From NCBI GenBank assembly GCA_035610365.1, contig CM069433.1:57092487-57156486 (forward strand): a DNA stretch of 64,000 nt. Direction: 5' to 3'. The position numbers and the translations under genes were made by a program. Source of the DNA: Aquatica leii (Eukaryota > Arthropoda > Insecta > Coleoptera > Lampyridae). Of this stretch, positions 22,423 through 34,899 are shown piece after piece. The notes under the pieces are model-generated. The model worked only from the letters and a program-made list of their open reading frames with translations. It was not told the origin of the DNA and did no database searches. How positions within the stretch are numbered: the first letter of the stretch is position 1; each line of letters starts with the position of its first letter.

Positions 22423-24504
22423 AAAATACATGGCAAATGTGCTGTGTATTTCGTTGTGTTTCACACCGCAGTCAACGTGTTAATTGGTGTATTTGTAGAA
22501 CGTAAAATACGTGCAACGTAGGCATAGATATTATTTTTGTTTGCATAATTACGTTTTCAATTTATTATAATTATTTCAATCGAATTGCTTCGGATTGCGA
22601 ATTCACTAGTTTCGCATTGAATCAAAGTTTAACTCTTCGATTACATATTAACTTGTATTGTCATACCGTACTAGGATAACTTTATGTATCGTGTGTTGCT
22701 TACTCTCCAAGGATTGTATCAACGTTATAACTGTGGTATTTATCGATAAACTCTTATTATATATGTAATACTACCTCGGTTGTTTTTTTAACTTTTTTTT
22801 TGTTGTAAAATTAAATATATTTGTTGTTATAGTCTGTAACTTGCGACCCGCTTGCCGAATCATACTCAGCTAGACGCCTGCATTTAAGTTACTAAAAAAT
22901 TGTCGTAACAATTTTGTTTCAAAAACTTGTTGTTTCATAAAACATTTATTTGAATATACTTCTGCTATATATCGCTAAATTATAAAAGTTAAATCAACTA
23001 AAAATATACTAGTTCTATTCTCCCCATATAATAGTAATAAATTAATGAAAACATTTTTGTTGCTTTTCTTAAAATTCATTTTGTGTTTGCTTATGTGATT
23101 TATGAGTCTGGACGTACATGTGTGTTAAAGACCCACGTCGCTTTTAATTTTACAATTTTATTTATGCGTCTGTGGAAGTACCATTTCAGTTGTTAAGATC
23201 ATGTTTCATAATTAGTTTATAAATACATAGGTATATAAAACTAAGAATTCTTAAGAATATAGACAGATATCATCGTAGTTTAAAATTAAACGTATCAAGA
23301 ACAATCAATTGTAAATAAACAATAAATTAATATAGATTTGATTGCTTTTATTTTATTCATAATTAACGACAAACATAACTTACTAAAAACTAACGCAATG
23401 TAAAATTTTAAATATTTATTTCAAATAAAAATGAAATTTTCTTGAATACATTGTGATTAGTTCACATATTTTTAATAACCGTCTTAATTGAAACAATATA
23501 TCTAACAATGTATACGAAGTGCATCGTTGACCAATACAATTGGATCATCACTTCAGAAACTAACAAATAAACATAGAGCTCGTGTACTTGTTTGTAACAA
23601 ACAATACAAGAAAAATTGTTATCAGTCGTGTAACACCTAAAAGCGCTAGCTCACCCTCGCCAACCAATTTTTGGCATTGTTCATTGTTAAAACATATACT
23701 AGCTGCATTTGGTAATCTAATTAATCTTGTACCTGCATCTGCAACCTTCGAAATTGTTCACATTTTATTCTGAATTCTGTTGTTACGATTATAATCACCT
23801 ATTGTCAATCGAGGTAAACGTAATCTGGAGTAAACTTCAAATATAAATCAGAGCCCGTGAGTTAACCTACAACTTTTATTACCTTCGTTAGATATTATTA
23901 ACCTCACTTACGTAATATTTAGTTAATGTAAATAGACTTAAATGCCCAATCTGTTTAATCCTCTATTGGTAATCTTAATTAACACCTTGTTCACCTCATT
24001 ATTAATATCAGTTCGAAAAGTAACACAGCAATTTTCATTTCGTGTTAATAATTAAGGGGGGTCTACACAGATAACTAGGCAACTCGCCGTACTTCCATAA
24101 GGCCAATGTTAAAAGTGCTGTTTGTTTATATAAAATTACAAAGTTACTTATTATTTTGAAGAATCGTTCAATTCGTCAAAACAACCAGGAAACCTATCTC
24201 CACGTCAATATAGAGCAATTTTTAAAAAAAAGTACATATAAATTGATATTTAATTGTTTTAAAACACAACTAATATTTGACATTCTAATAGTTATAAATG
24301 CTTTTTTCATAAAAATGCTTCTATATTGACTTAGCTTTGCTTAAACAGGTCTGAGTAAACTTGTGGAAAACTTAAATAAGATACTCAGAAACGTATTTTA
24401 GTACAGTAACTCTACTGATGTAAATCTCAATGCAAAAAAAAATCCACGTGGGCTGACCAACATCATTCAAAAACCTTAAACTGTAAAAAGGTATTTTTCA
24501 AATA
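22423..24504. other. AT-rich DNA; one short protein-like stretch on the minus strand
   Basis: Mostly featureless. At about 23576-23773 the minus strand is open and reads ISKVADAGTRLIRLPNAAS, then LVGEGELALLGVTRLITIFL, bounded by a TGA on the left and a TAG on the right. This is more protein-like than the shadow frame on the plus strand. It is reminiscent of conserved peptide fragments found within insect repeats, but I cannot name the family. Confidence 0.35.
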
Positions 24505-25745
24505 TAGAGTGATCCGCGGTTCGACCGAATGTTTTATACCGCATACTCCGGAGGTTATTATGATAAAAAAATGTTATATGACCTATAAATCAATTCCTCT
24601 TTGTTTCAGAGATATCAAAGGAATAAAAAAATGATTTAAAAAAATGTATTCATCAATGAATAGCTAATTAAAACATAATTACAACAACTGTTCCAATATA
24701 AAATCGCCATTTTCTAACATACAGCTACACTTCGAGTCATAAAATGTTGTAAGTTAATTACTGCCAGTTTATATTTTAGAGAATTAGTAGCTGCAACTAT
24801 ACGGTCAGTCGCGTGTATCTGGTTTACCATTACTATACACACGACATTTGAGGCAACCATACAGAAAAAATCTACAAATGTCAGGTCAGGTGACCGACAA
24901 GACCAGTTCGTCTTATCCATTTTTACATTATCTTGCTGGACCCACGTGCCACGACAAACTTCCAGAGCAATATTTTCCATGTAATTTGTCAATTTTTCTT
25001 TCAAAAAGTTAAAGTAAGTTTTTGAACTAAGATGTCCTTTAATGAAATGAGGACCAATAAGATCATTATTTAACAAGCCGCAATACACGTCGACGAAAAA
25101 ACGATGTTGATGGGTGATTGATCCGTCCAAATGTAGAATTATGTGTGTGTTTTTAATACATTTCCTTGTAAATTGGGCTTCATCCGTATTCGATTTTCTA
25201 AATCTTTAAGAATGAAATGCTAGACTTTTTGTAAATGATTAGGATAAAACCCATTATGGTGAATCATTATACGTTGGTTTGAAGAATTCTGTTGTATGTT
25301 GTATTTTACAAACACTGGTAGAAGGACTTTGATCAACTGCTTTAACGTGCTCGTTTCTATCTCTTTCTACACAACGTGAGAATAACCCTGTCTCTTTCAA
25401 GCAACGAAGAACGGTTGAAAATGTTGTGTGGTAAGAAACAATGCGATTTGGGTATCACCTGAGGTACTCCTCTGCTGCAGTACGTTCACTTCCATTCCAA
25501 AAACCATACACAAAAACCATATCGGCGTATTCTGCATTAGTTAAATGCAGCATAATGACTTAAATTAACAAGACAACATAAAAATCGTTAATTTGTCATA
25601 CATACCTTAATTTGTCAAAGCTAACTCAATTATAATTTTTTTTAAATTTATTTGATATATCCTAAACAAAGAGGAATTCACCTATAGGTTATATAACATT
25701 TTTTTATTGTAATGACCTTTGAGATACATGGTATAAGTTTATATA
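24505..25745 (-). mobile_element. mariner-like element with about 90-bp imperfect TIRs
   Basis: The left arm (about 24532-24620) and right arm (about 25650-25738) are inverted copies sharing CAAAGAGGAATT, a CCTATA-type block and ATATAACATTTTTTTAT. The outermost left sequence GAGTGATCCGCGGTTCGACC has no clear partner on the right, so the right end is eroded. The minus-strand transposase lies between the arms. Confidence 0.75.
24714..25553 (-). pseudogene. mariner-like transposase relic
   Basis: Begins at ATG 25553 on the minus strand (MLHLTNAEYADMVFVYGFWNG). The next block, AAEEYLR-stop-YPNRIV, is the conserved N-terminal helix region of insect mariner-like transposases. After a degenerate middle, NTDEAQFTRK near 25180 keeps the first catalytic Asp context. 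From 25130 the frame is open for 138 residues: HQHRFFVDVYCGLL, TYFNFLKEKL, WVQQDN (second Asp) and RSPDLTFVDFF (third Asp). About 280 codons compared with about 340 usual. Stops and at least two frameshifts make it a pseudogene. A different lineage from the copy at 20143-21166. Confidence 0.85.
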
Positions 25746-25999
25746 TAAAAACAAATTAAGAAATCGTTTCTGATTTACCGAGTAAAATTTTACAAGACCA
25801 AAAACCATGTCAGTATATATCAGTGCTACCTTCAATTAGAAAAAATAACTTGAGAAATGGAGACTCAAAACCCAAAGTCATTTTCCGTCTATTATTATTT
25901 TTTTGTGAAAATGAAACATTTCCAGCATGTAGAACTTTTATCTGTGTAGTATTTAACATTAAAAAAAATTCAAAGCTATACCCACAATCTTAAATCTAG
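25746..25999. other. Short AT-rich spacer
   Basis: No feature seen between the mariner-like element and the next transposase-like relic. Confidence 0.35.
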
Positions 26000-27060
26000 G
26001 CAATATACCTAAAGAACAGCATGGAGGTAAAAGATTATTCGACCAAATGAAACTAAGAAGCAACATATCAATCATGTTTTAAAACGTTTACCTGCTATTA
26101 AAAACGATTGTAATCGACAAAAATCCAAGAAAATATATTAATCAGCAGACCTAAATATAGTAACACACCATGAAATGCACAATTTGGCATCACAATAAAC
26201 ATGCACGTGAAATTTTTTATGTTCAAATGAATGCTCTACTCCGAGTTTAATATTGGATTTTCTTCTCCATCAAGCAATGTATGTGGAACTTGCTTAAACC
26301 TAAATAAAAACCAAATTATAAGCTCATCAAATCAGGCTCAATGCTTTCTACAAATTGACGCGTGAAGATCTGTTTCGATTTTCGTACATCCACTTCCAAA
26401 GACCTCTATACAAGATGCTAGCTATAAAAGCAGACTTGTTTTTATACGTTCTATTGTTAGATTCCCTGCATTTTATACATAGAACGAAACAGAAGCTAAC
26501 CGGAGTGCAACAGAGATTGGGCCAGCTTTATATCGTAACCAAAAAAGCTTGGAAATTAAACGATATTGAAAAAATTCAAAAATTTTGCGACGGGTGTAGC
26601 GCTGAAAATAAATACTCACCAATCATACAAATATTGGTTAAGAAACAAAGCACCACCGGATTTTAAAACGTTCATAATTTATTTTTTTGTAAGAGGACAT
26701 AGCTTCCTCCCAGCAGACCGAGTTGTTGAAAAAACACGTGAAACAGTAAATTTGAAATCCAGACAAATATAATAATTTTTACAAAAAATCGGTAAAGTAA
26801 AACGTTGAGGCAAAGAGTGAGACGTACAATCTTAAAGGATTGTTGAAAATTTATAACAAGATTGCTAAGATTAAAAAATTTAACCGTTGCTTTATAAAAT
26901 AAAATTGGATTCATAGATGGGCAACGTGGTTCATAAATTTATGAATGGAGTTTACAATCAGTTGACATTGTTTAAACGTCGAGAATCTGCAAACGGAAAA
27001 TGAAAATCAGAAAGACAGTGACTGCTTGAAACGAGAGCACCCTTTTTAAGTTTGAACAAG
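26000..27060 (+). pseudogene. Relic of an insect transposase-like protein family (RGHSFLPADRV family)
   Basis: Successive conserved pieces in changing frames: HGGKRLFDQM at about 26021-26050, EFNIGFSSPSSNVCGTCLNL at about 26238-26300, and PIQDA-type text near 26400. Then LYRNQKSLEIKDIEKI near 26525-26575, YWLRNKAPPDFKT (26626-26665) and FVRGHSFLPADRVVEK (26684-26731). These are landmarks of a multi-copy family frequently annotated as uncharacterised protein in insects; the VRGHSFLPADR block is its most conserved part. It is probably transposon-derived, but I do not assign a superfamily. Most of a roughly 500-600-residue protein is traceable, with many frameshifts, so it is dead. No terminal repeats were found. 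Confidence 0.65.
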
Positions 27061-30000
27061 AGGAAATAATAATACTTATAGTTATTTCTTAGTTTTTTGG
27101 TTTTTGTTGGTCAGTAAGAAATAATTTGAGTTTTAACTTTCACATTTGCAAAATCTAGTAGTAAAACTTTGTGAAAACTTGTTACTTGTTCAAAACCAGT
27201 CATATCTATAGTATTCAAACAAAACTGTTCAAGTCCAACCTTTTTTTTTGTTATATCTACCTGGTATATAATATTTAGATTAGTTAGTTAAAACCTTGAT
27301 GGCTATCTCTGATGTGAAAATAATATTTAAGTATTACATTCAGTCGATAAGAAGTTTTTCATGTTTATCTTTAAATGTGGACATGACCAGCTTTCAAAAC
27401 ACGCTCCGCAATTTCTGATGCATCAACTCAACAGATTTTACGATCGTAGATAGAAACGCCATAAAACTCTAAGAAAAGAAACTCTAGTGAACAAAGAATG
27501 TTAATAAAAGTACCAGCTTGACTACTATCAAATGAGAAAGCTAAGAGATTTGTAAAAAATAATTTTACAAAATGGCGACAAGACAAATTAATTACAAAAC
27601 ACATTGTGGTTGATAGTTCTCAATTGTACAATACAAATATTAGTAATTTTTTGAACCGACAAAATGCTGTTATACTATAAGTAGATATTGTTGAATCAAT
27701 TTGAAGTCTAAGAAATAAACGGTTTATGAGAATAACTATTTTTTTAATGATTTGTCGTTAGAGAAACTTTTAATAGTTTGCTTGATTACTGTTGTTTTAT
27801 ACTATTAAACTAAACAAAATAATTAGAACTATTTGATATTGATATAGTAATGCGACAAAAACAATAAAAACTGTTTTTGTTGTTGTAGACAGTTTTGAAA
27901 ATAGTGTATTAATTAAACAAACTACTATCGTAGTAAATATTTAGTCGTAAACATAAATTACACATACGTAACATGAAATCAACTATAAGATGCATAGTAA
28001 AACGAATTTTATTCATTACTCGTTTGCAAAAGTTAATAGTGTGTAATAAATAAAGAATTAATAAAATAATTAATAATAAAAATCGTGAGAAGCTTTTTTT
28101 CTGTAATGAAGTCGATAGCGTGCTCTATGATAGTCAATGTCATAAGACTACAGTAATAATTGCAATGAAGAAAAAATTTCTCAACCATATTTTAAGAAAC
28201 CAATGCTATAAATACTTTGGCATGAGTTTAAATAAAATGTTATTAAATTTAATAATAATGATTATTGTTTTTGCGAAGACATTAAATACAATAGCAACTA
28301 CATAAGCACTTGCTTTGATCTATTATTCTTTTATATACACATACATCTATAACTCGTACCATATTGTTATTAAACAAAAAAAACAAATTCTAATACGTCA
28401 AAAATGAAGTGTACAAGGTATAATATTTTTATAACAAATTGGGACAAAGATAAATATTAAATACGCAGCTGTCGTTAAGAAGTTACTGATGACAGCGGTC
28501 TATGAAAGTTAATTCGTGTTGACCATTATTAGATTTCAGAGATGATTAAAGTAGCTGAACATATTCTGGCTACTCATACATAATTAACTGTCAAGCACGT
28601 CTAGAATTGTAATTTATCCAAATACTTCGTAGTTAACGTTTAGACATTTAATATCAATAGCCTCAATTCGTTCCAAAATTCGTAATTAATTTATTTATTC
28701 AAATGCAAATATATTTTTATTATGTTTGTAATTTATGATTAATGAATTTTTCTTTTTAAAAATGTTAACATAAAATTTACATAGTATATTTTCGTGGCCA
28801 TTTATTTTTTAAATGTAATTATGCGCTATAAAATCTGTCTGCAGTACATGAATTTAATAAATTTTTGAAAACTGGATGGTTATTATGATAACAATGCATA
28901 TGTTTAAGTTCATCTTTGTCACGAGTAGAATATAAGATAAATACGGGTCTTTAGTCTGTCGATCATCTTTCTTTGCCGTTGGTTCTAAATGGCGCCTCAA
29001 ACAAAGACGATCTTGTCTAATGGTTTTCAACCTCCTACCGCGCGCTCTTTCATCTACCTACAGATATTTGACGTTTGTAAGTAACGTTCAATGTCTAAGC
29101 TAGGAAGGTGTATTAAAGCGCTTAAAATTTGTTAAACACTATGATTAATATGTAAAACCGTTTCTACAATATTTTAAATAGTTAAAACCAAGTCACTGCA
29201 GTAAGCTACATAATAAAGCTTAAGAAAAACCAATACTAAAAAATGTTAATACAACCTTTTAAAGGTAAACACCCTGACGTGCATTAATATTTTGTCAAAC
29301 CACCCAAGGAGCGATAGTTGGGCTAAAACTTCGGCAAAGGATCATTTCAATATAATTAGGTGCAATTTTGAACTAGAAAAGGAAGTTAGTAAAAAGGTGT
29401 ATGTTTACCGTCAAAACCAACGATTAATCTTGCCCTAAATCTATTATTATTCTTTTTAGAGTCCATTCATTTTTAATACATATCATTACTCTCTATTCAA
29501 TATTTTGGCAGTTAATTTTATACGGCGCCAGTGTTTTTCTCTTGCAAACGATTTCCCATTTTTAACCATTCTGTACTAAATTATACGGTTTATGTCCGTT
29601 TTGAAGTTTAACAAGTTATTAATGTTCACGTAAATCAGCAACTAACTTAACTATAAATATTTATGCAGGAAATGAAAAATCCGTTTTCATTAAAAATCAA
29701 CTTTCAAATATTTCAGTCATAAATAAATATAACTGCGACCTTATTTTATATTCTGAATTTTTATAGGTTTATATTACCCAGTAAAGTAAGTAATTAAGAC
29801 TTTCTCTGACAAGTTAGTGAATAATTCTAATATAAAAAAATATTTACGACTGGTGGCATTTAACTCGACCCGATTATCATCGATTAGACTATAAGTTATA
29901 GTAAATTTTATATTTCCGCGTAGTTTGTATTTGAACAAACATAAATAAATCTTTGTAATTAGTGAAGTTGATAAATATTATATACTTATGCAACGATAAA

Positions 30001-31216
30001 AATAACTTGAATAATTAAACTATAGCAATAAAAAAGAAAGGAGATTTTATATGTACGATGTATTTTAAGTAGGTTACAAGTAAATTGAAATAAGGTTTTA
30101 ATACGGCATTACTTTAACATGGAGATAAAAAATAAATGTCGGCAGTATATCGTAGATCAACTATCGTATACATTTACAACTCTAAACATAAAAATATTTT
30201 ATGTGATGTTGTATATTTTAAAAGAAGTAAGGCTCAAGGTACGAAAGTTTATTCTGCAAAATATAATTAAATTTACAAGTCCAATTATTAAATTATGAAC
30301 GTAATATAATTAATAACCATTTAACTTGTTTGCTTGTGCTGATTTTCTAATTACTTTTTAGAGTCTATATAGTATTAAGGATCTGATGAAATGATAATCA
30401 GTACGAAATTAGTAAATTCGCAAAAACGATTAAGTTCTTTTTATTAACATCATAAGTAGGCTTATATCTTAGTGTCTATACATATACGTGTTCAGCAAGT
30501 AATCTAGGTAAATAAATGTCAATAATACCACATTTTCTGGCAACGAGGTTAAGAACAAAGCAGTCAGACTTCGTGTTCAATAAATCTTTTTCAGAAAGAG
30601 AGGAATTGGATGATTACTTCCTAACAATTTAAAGTCAAGTTAACGTTGCTGGGAAGGTACGCCAGGATTTAATAAAACCGCTATTAACATTTGATTCATT
30701 TAAGCTTCTTGTAGATAATTTTAAACCGACAATATTTTTGCTAAGTAAAAATTAATTCTTTAGCAGATTTTGTTATCTTTGCGGTTGAGCACCATTAAAA
30801 TCAAAAGAAATTACTCTCGTAATCACGCAAGAAGAGCTCTGCGTCATAACAATCATGCGTATGACTTAATATGAAAAACAACCCAATCAAGTGTTGCTAT
30901 AAAATTCATACACTCTAATAACATTATAATAAATAGTCAAAGTCTACTTATCAAGTACTTTTGGAAACGTTTGATAATATTGAACCTTGGACCAACAAAA
31001 TTTTGTTTTAAATTCAACATCATATCACGGTTATGACTTTGATGAGTTATGATTATATACAAAACACACAGTTTTTTTGATCTGATACAATAAAAGAAAA
31101 AAGCATAACTTCATTTATATTTTATTGAAAGGAATAAAATTACAATTTTTAATGGTGTTGTTGCAGTTTTAACGATCAAACAATTTTTTTCCCAAAACTT
31201 ATTGGACACAAATTAA
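27061..31216. other. Long AT-rich stretch without recognisable genes
   Basis: Scattered short frames only. About 28960-29085 is locally GC-richer, with a TAAATGGCGCC string, and 30530-30870 has weak gag-like text on the plus strand (VAGKVRQDLIKPLLTFDSF) in a degenerate context. Neither can be assigned. Confidence 0.4.
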
Positions 31217-32539
31217 TCACTTTTTACTGTCAGTATCTGAATCAGAATCACAATTAACTTGTATAATCAGTTTAGTCACTGTAATATCCAAAGCTTTTTC
31301 ACGTTCATACCAATTTGTAATAACGGTTTCTGTATGACGAATATAGTTTGCTCAAAGCTCATCGGAACAGTTTCTTAAAGCTTCTGCCCACATTGCCAAC
31401 ACATTTTGATCTTTATACCCACATCTCTTCTTATGTGCTTATTATAGCAGGTTTTAGCATGTGCCCATATTAATTCTATTGCCTTAAATTCACAATGATA
31501 TGGTGGTAACCTCAATAACTTATGAGTTATGACCATTTCTTCGAATTAGTTCGTCTACTTAATATCGACTCTCTTTCTCGATGTTTTTTGTTAAAACGAG
31601 TAATTCTGCTTTAAATAATACTGAATCATATTTTATATTATAATTTGTAAGCCAAGCAGCAATATCACTCTTCTTCCAGGCTGATGTTGGAAATGTTTCA
31701 ATTAATGTAGAATGATATGGAGCATTGTCCATAATAATTAACGATCGTTTTTTTAAATTACACAATAAATGTTCAACAAGCTATTTCTTAAATAATTCGT
31801 CATTCATTTCGCTGTGATAAATTTCCTTTTGCGATTTAGAAGCAAATATTAATGAAGCATAATTTATAAACCCCTTTTTCGAACCTGCATCTATGACGAT
31901 AAATCTTTTACCATCATATCCTTCAGGTTTTCTTACACTTTGTAGGTTATTATCTTGCCATCATTTTGCAGAGTTTCGTCTATAAAAACAACTTCTAGTT
32001 GTGATGGTGGTTTTAAATTATTTATGTAGTTCTTTAGAAACTTTAAGTGAAGTTGTGTTACGCTGGTTTTTTTAACTAAAGCACTACGATTAGAATCCTT
32101 CTTAAACTTGAAGCCTATTCCATGTAGTGATTCAAATTATCAGTCAACAGAATATGATTGTTTCGAACTTCAGCATTAAAGTTTTAATTGTAATATTTTT
32201 TTCTGTAATAGAAGAAAGAATAACCAAATTTTTTTTTTAAACACTGACTTACTTTGAGAATACATGTTGTACAATGTATTTGTTACAATCACTTTTGAAG
32301 TATCAGGTATATTTTCAGTTCTTGTTTTATTTTGTGGTCTTTTTTACCAGGACTCAATAGTACCGGTATTAAGTGTACTTCTTGTCTTAATTCATTTAAC
32401 AGTAGAAACAGAAATCCCCAAAGCATTAGCTACACGCTGTAGAGAATAAATGGTTAATTGCAATCACTATTTAAAACCTAAGCTTTTCCTCTTGTACAGA
32501 AGACAATGATATTAAAGGTCCATTGTTTACCTTCTCCAT
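31217..32539 (-). pseudogene. DDE_3-type transposase relic (IS630/Tc1-mariner superfamily), copy 1
   Basis: Runs from ATG 32539 (MEKVNNGPLISL) to the TGA at 31217-31219 (ending CDSDSDTDSKK). N-terminal helix-turn-helix: RVANALGISVSTV near 32435-32400, then a linker with GTIES and NTLYNMYSQSK near 32265. Catalytic core: VFIDET near 31975, PEGYDGKRFIVIDAGSKKGF near 31930-31870, YHSEMNDELFKK, LIIMDNAPYHS (31710-31745, second Asp) and SAWKKSDIAAWL. The third acidic residue lies in the INMGT/ELIWA-type region near 31480, which is frameshifted. The C-terminal GYKDQNVLAMWAEALRNCSDEL is clear. Stops at several places. The solo LTR at 32547 begins 7 bp upstream of this ATG, so the promoter side was separated from the gene. 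Confidence 0.85.
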
Positions 32540-32542
32540 TTA

Positions 32543-32546
32543 AAAG
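32543..32546. repeat. Target-site duplication AAAG (left)
   Basis: AAAG precedes TGTTACGG at 32547 and follows the terminal TTGTAACA at 34007-34010. Confidence 0.7.
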
Positions 32547-34006
32547 TGTTACGGACGAAATTTTCATTACGTACGCCTATGTATATTGACTTGAAAGTAG
32601 ATTCCGGTTTGGACGCCCCCTACCGATCTTTACGCGTGACTGTCATTTACGACGAATTCTTTAACTTGACAACTGCATAAAATGACCGGTGGGGCTTGCA
32701 ATTAAATTTTCTAAGACCATCCACCGTAATGGGGACCAATTTATAAGGGTAATACGCTTATAACACGTTTGAGTCGTCACCGGGTAAGCTAATAGCTGTC
32801 ATTTATTAAAACTCTGTTGTAATTTCTCGTAATTTGATAGCCGTTCCGCCACGTGCGGGCATCTGTTCCTAGTCGATAACTATTGATGAAGAATCAATTT
32901 CGAATAATTATTTCGTCGGACGAATATAATCCGAGGTATACGACATATGGCTAAAATTTAATGTACCGAAGCTAACTACAATTGTCGAGATTCTACTCAG
33001 GCGGCAGATACCTGCGTAACTACCGTTTTCGTCGGGGTATAACAGCATACGACGACCGGGTTAGGCTTTATGTATTTGCGTTAAATATAAATAATCATTT
33101 TGTAGATTTCACTTTCGTGAGGAATTAGTTTGACACGACTTGCTATTTAAGAGTGTTTACAGGATTGCTTGCCGAGGAAAGCGCTTTCTTCGTACGAGTG
33201 AAAGTTCCTGTTTAGGGGTAAGTGATTTGATGTATTTTATTCGTTGTCAGAAAGGTCACTCACGAAACTCTTGCTAATATTTGTGCGGTAATTATTAATA
33301 CTGTTGTTTTACCAGTTAGGTAGTAATTTTTTTTTACTTATTTTGAGTTGCGCATGCTGTGTACTACCAACGAGTAATTAACGTTAATACTATATTAATT
33401 TCGTAATTAGTCTGGATGTTTTATTATCAATAAGGTCATATTAGTACTTCCTTTGTATACTTTGCCTAGGATGTATTACCACGACTTGTTACGATAGGTT
33501 AATATTACTGTAGTAATTTATTATCACTGTGTGATTGTCTGTAATGCCATATTACTAATTATTTTGTGTATTTCGCATATTGTATACAAACCATATTTAC
33601 TACGAACTAATCTTCACTATTTATTTCACTGTACTTTACTGATGTATTGTGTGTTGCCAATACGACTGGCATCTCTGTAATGAGAATTCGATATACCTGT
33701 GATAATCCTACGATTCTAAATTAAAGTTGTTATTGTGGTTATTTGCTCTTTTATGACAACATACCTTCCTCTTTGACTCGTCTTTAGTTAATAACAAACG
33801 TTGACTACTCGAACAGCCGAGTATAGGGTTACGAACCTAACATCGTGTTACTAGTGTGAATCGTTCTGTCCTGAGCAAGATAGAAAAGTAACTTTGGATC
33901 AGCTCTGGCGCCCTTAAGCATATTTGCTGTTTCTTTGAACCTCCCCTCATCCCGACTATTGTAAGTTGGCCGTGCAAGGTTCGTAAAACCGAAAAAGCTT
34001 GTAACA
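32547..34006. mobile_element. Solo LTR, 1460 bp, with AAAG target-site duplication
   Basis: Starts TGTTACGGACG and ends GCTTGTAACA, giving TGTTAC/GTAACA inverted ends inside matching AAAG duplications. The whole block is visibly richer in G and C than both flanks, and the change coincides with the boundaries. No open frame of note. A TATTTAAG motif at about 33144 and a strong splice-donor-like GGGGTAAGTG at about 33216 suggest the LTR carried a promoter and a leader donor; that is inference. The sequence differs from the other LTRs in the window. Confidence 0.75.
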
Positions 34007-34174
34007 AAAGTAGTTCAATAAACTCATCACAAATTGTTAAGACTGAGAACGTAAAGTTTTACCACTAACAGTCATTTTAATACTTATTATTAAGACGCAT
34101 AAAAGCTCTGAAAAAAAACTGACCAAAATACAACAGAAATAAAGAATAACAATCTCGTAAACAAATTACAGAAG

Positions 34175-34867
34175 TTATAAATTTTTAAAAGTTATAAAAG
34201 AGTGGTCGGTTTTGGAATAACCTTTACACATTCGGATAAACACTTTCCATCTTAAAAATTTTACCGGTACTTCATGACTTTCAGGAAAAATTTCTATCAC
34301 TTTACCAACATAATGATAGATTTTATTTTTGGAAACACGACAGTAACTTTTACGAGGAGTGTATTTGTTCACGAACTTGCTTATTGGTAAGACTTTCTGC
34401 ACAGTTATCATTGTTGAGGAGGTTTAACCTAAAGGATAACCAAATCTAAAACATCTAACAGATGTATTGATACTATCTATGTTTTTGTTTTGGTGTCCAT
34501 TTTTTCTTGTAATTTTCTTAACAACGAAGAAATGTGATTTTGTCTACATGTTTGCATCTAGTATCTCAATTTTATACCTTATACCATTCATTTTTCCTAT
34601 CCAGACAACATCTAAGGGTTGCAATGCTAGTAAACAAAAAAGTTGAATATTGTTTACGCAAACCATATCAAATAATTGAATTGTCAAATATATATTATGA
34701 CCGTCAAAGAGCAATAGCTTAGGTCCCTCTAAGTTTTTAGGGTTTTTAAGAACACATTCTGAAAAACAGTAGTTTGAGAAGTGTAGTGAATCCATCCATC
34801 CGGATGGAAGACAATTATAAACCGCATTTTTGGGACCATTTTGATACCAAGTGGAATATAAATGCAA
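34175..34867 (-). pseudogene. pogo/jerky-type (DDE_1) transposase relic, C-terminal half
   Basis: The stretch 34867 to 34544 reads SGWMDSLHFSNY (family SGWM....F), then NPKNLEGPKLLLFDGHNIYLT (family P.LLLLD(G/N)H.SH; the Asp is the second catalytic acid) and LQPLDVVWIGKM (family LQPLDV..F.P.K; third acid). The segment 34411 to 34175 reads YHYVGKVIEIFPESHEVPVKFLRWK, the C-terminal domain found in insect jerky/pogo-like proteins after the DDE core. The N-terminal CENPB/HTH part is not seen. The link between the two segments is frameshifted. Not functional. Confidence 0.75.
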
Positions 34868-34899
34868 CCGTTTATAATTAATGCTTAAAAAAAGACTAT

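Noticed and set aside
28960..29085. TAAATGGCGCC text resembling an LTR end plus primer site
   Set aside because: Match to a tRNA 3' end stops after TGGCGCC and no LTR partner was found.
30530..30870. Weak gag-like text on the plus strand
   Set aside because: No zinc knuckle, no adjacent pol and too many stops to assign.
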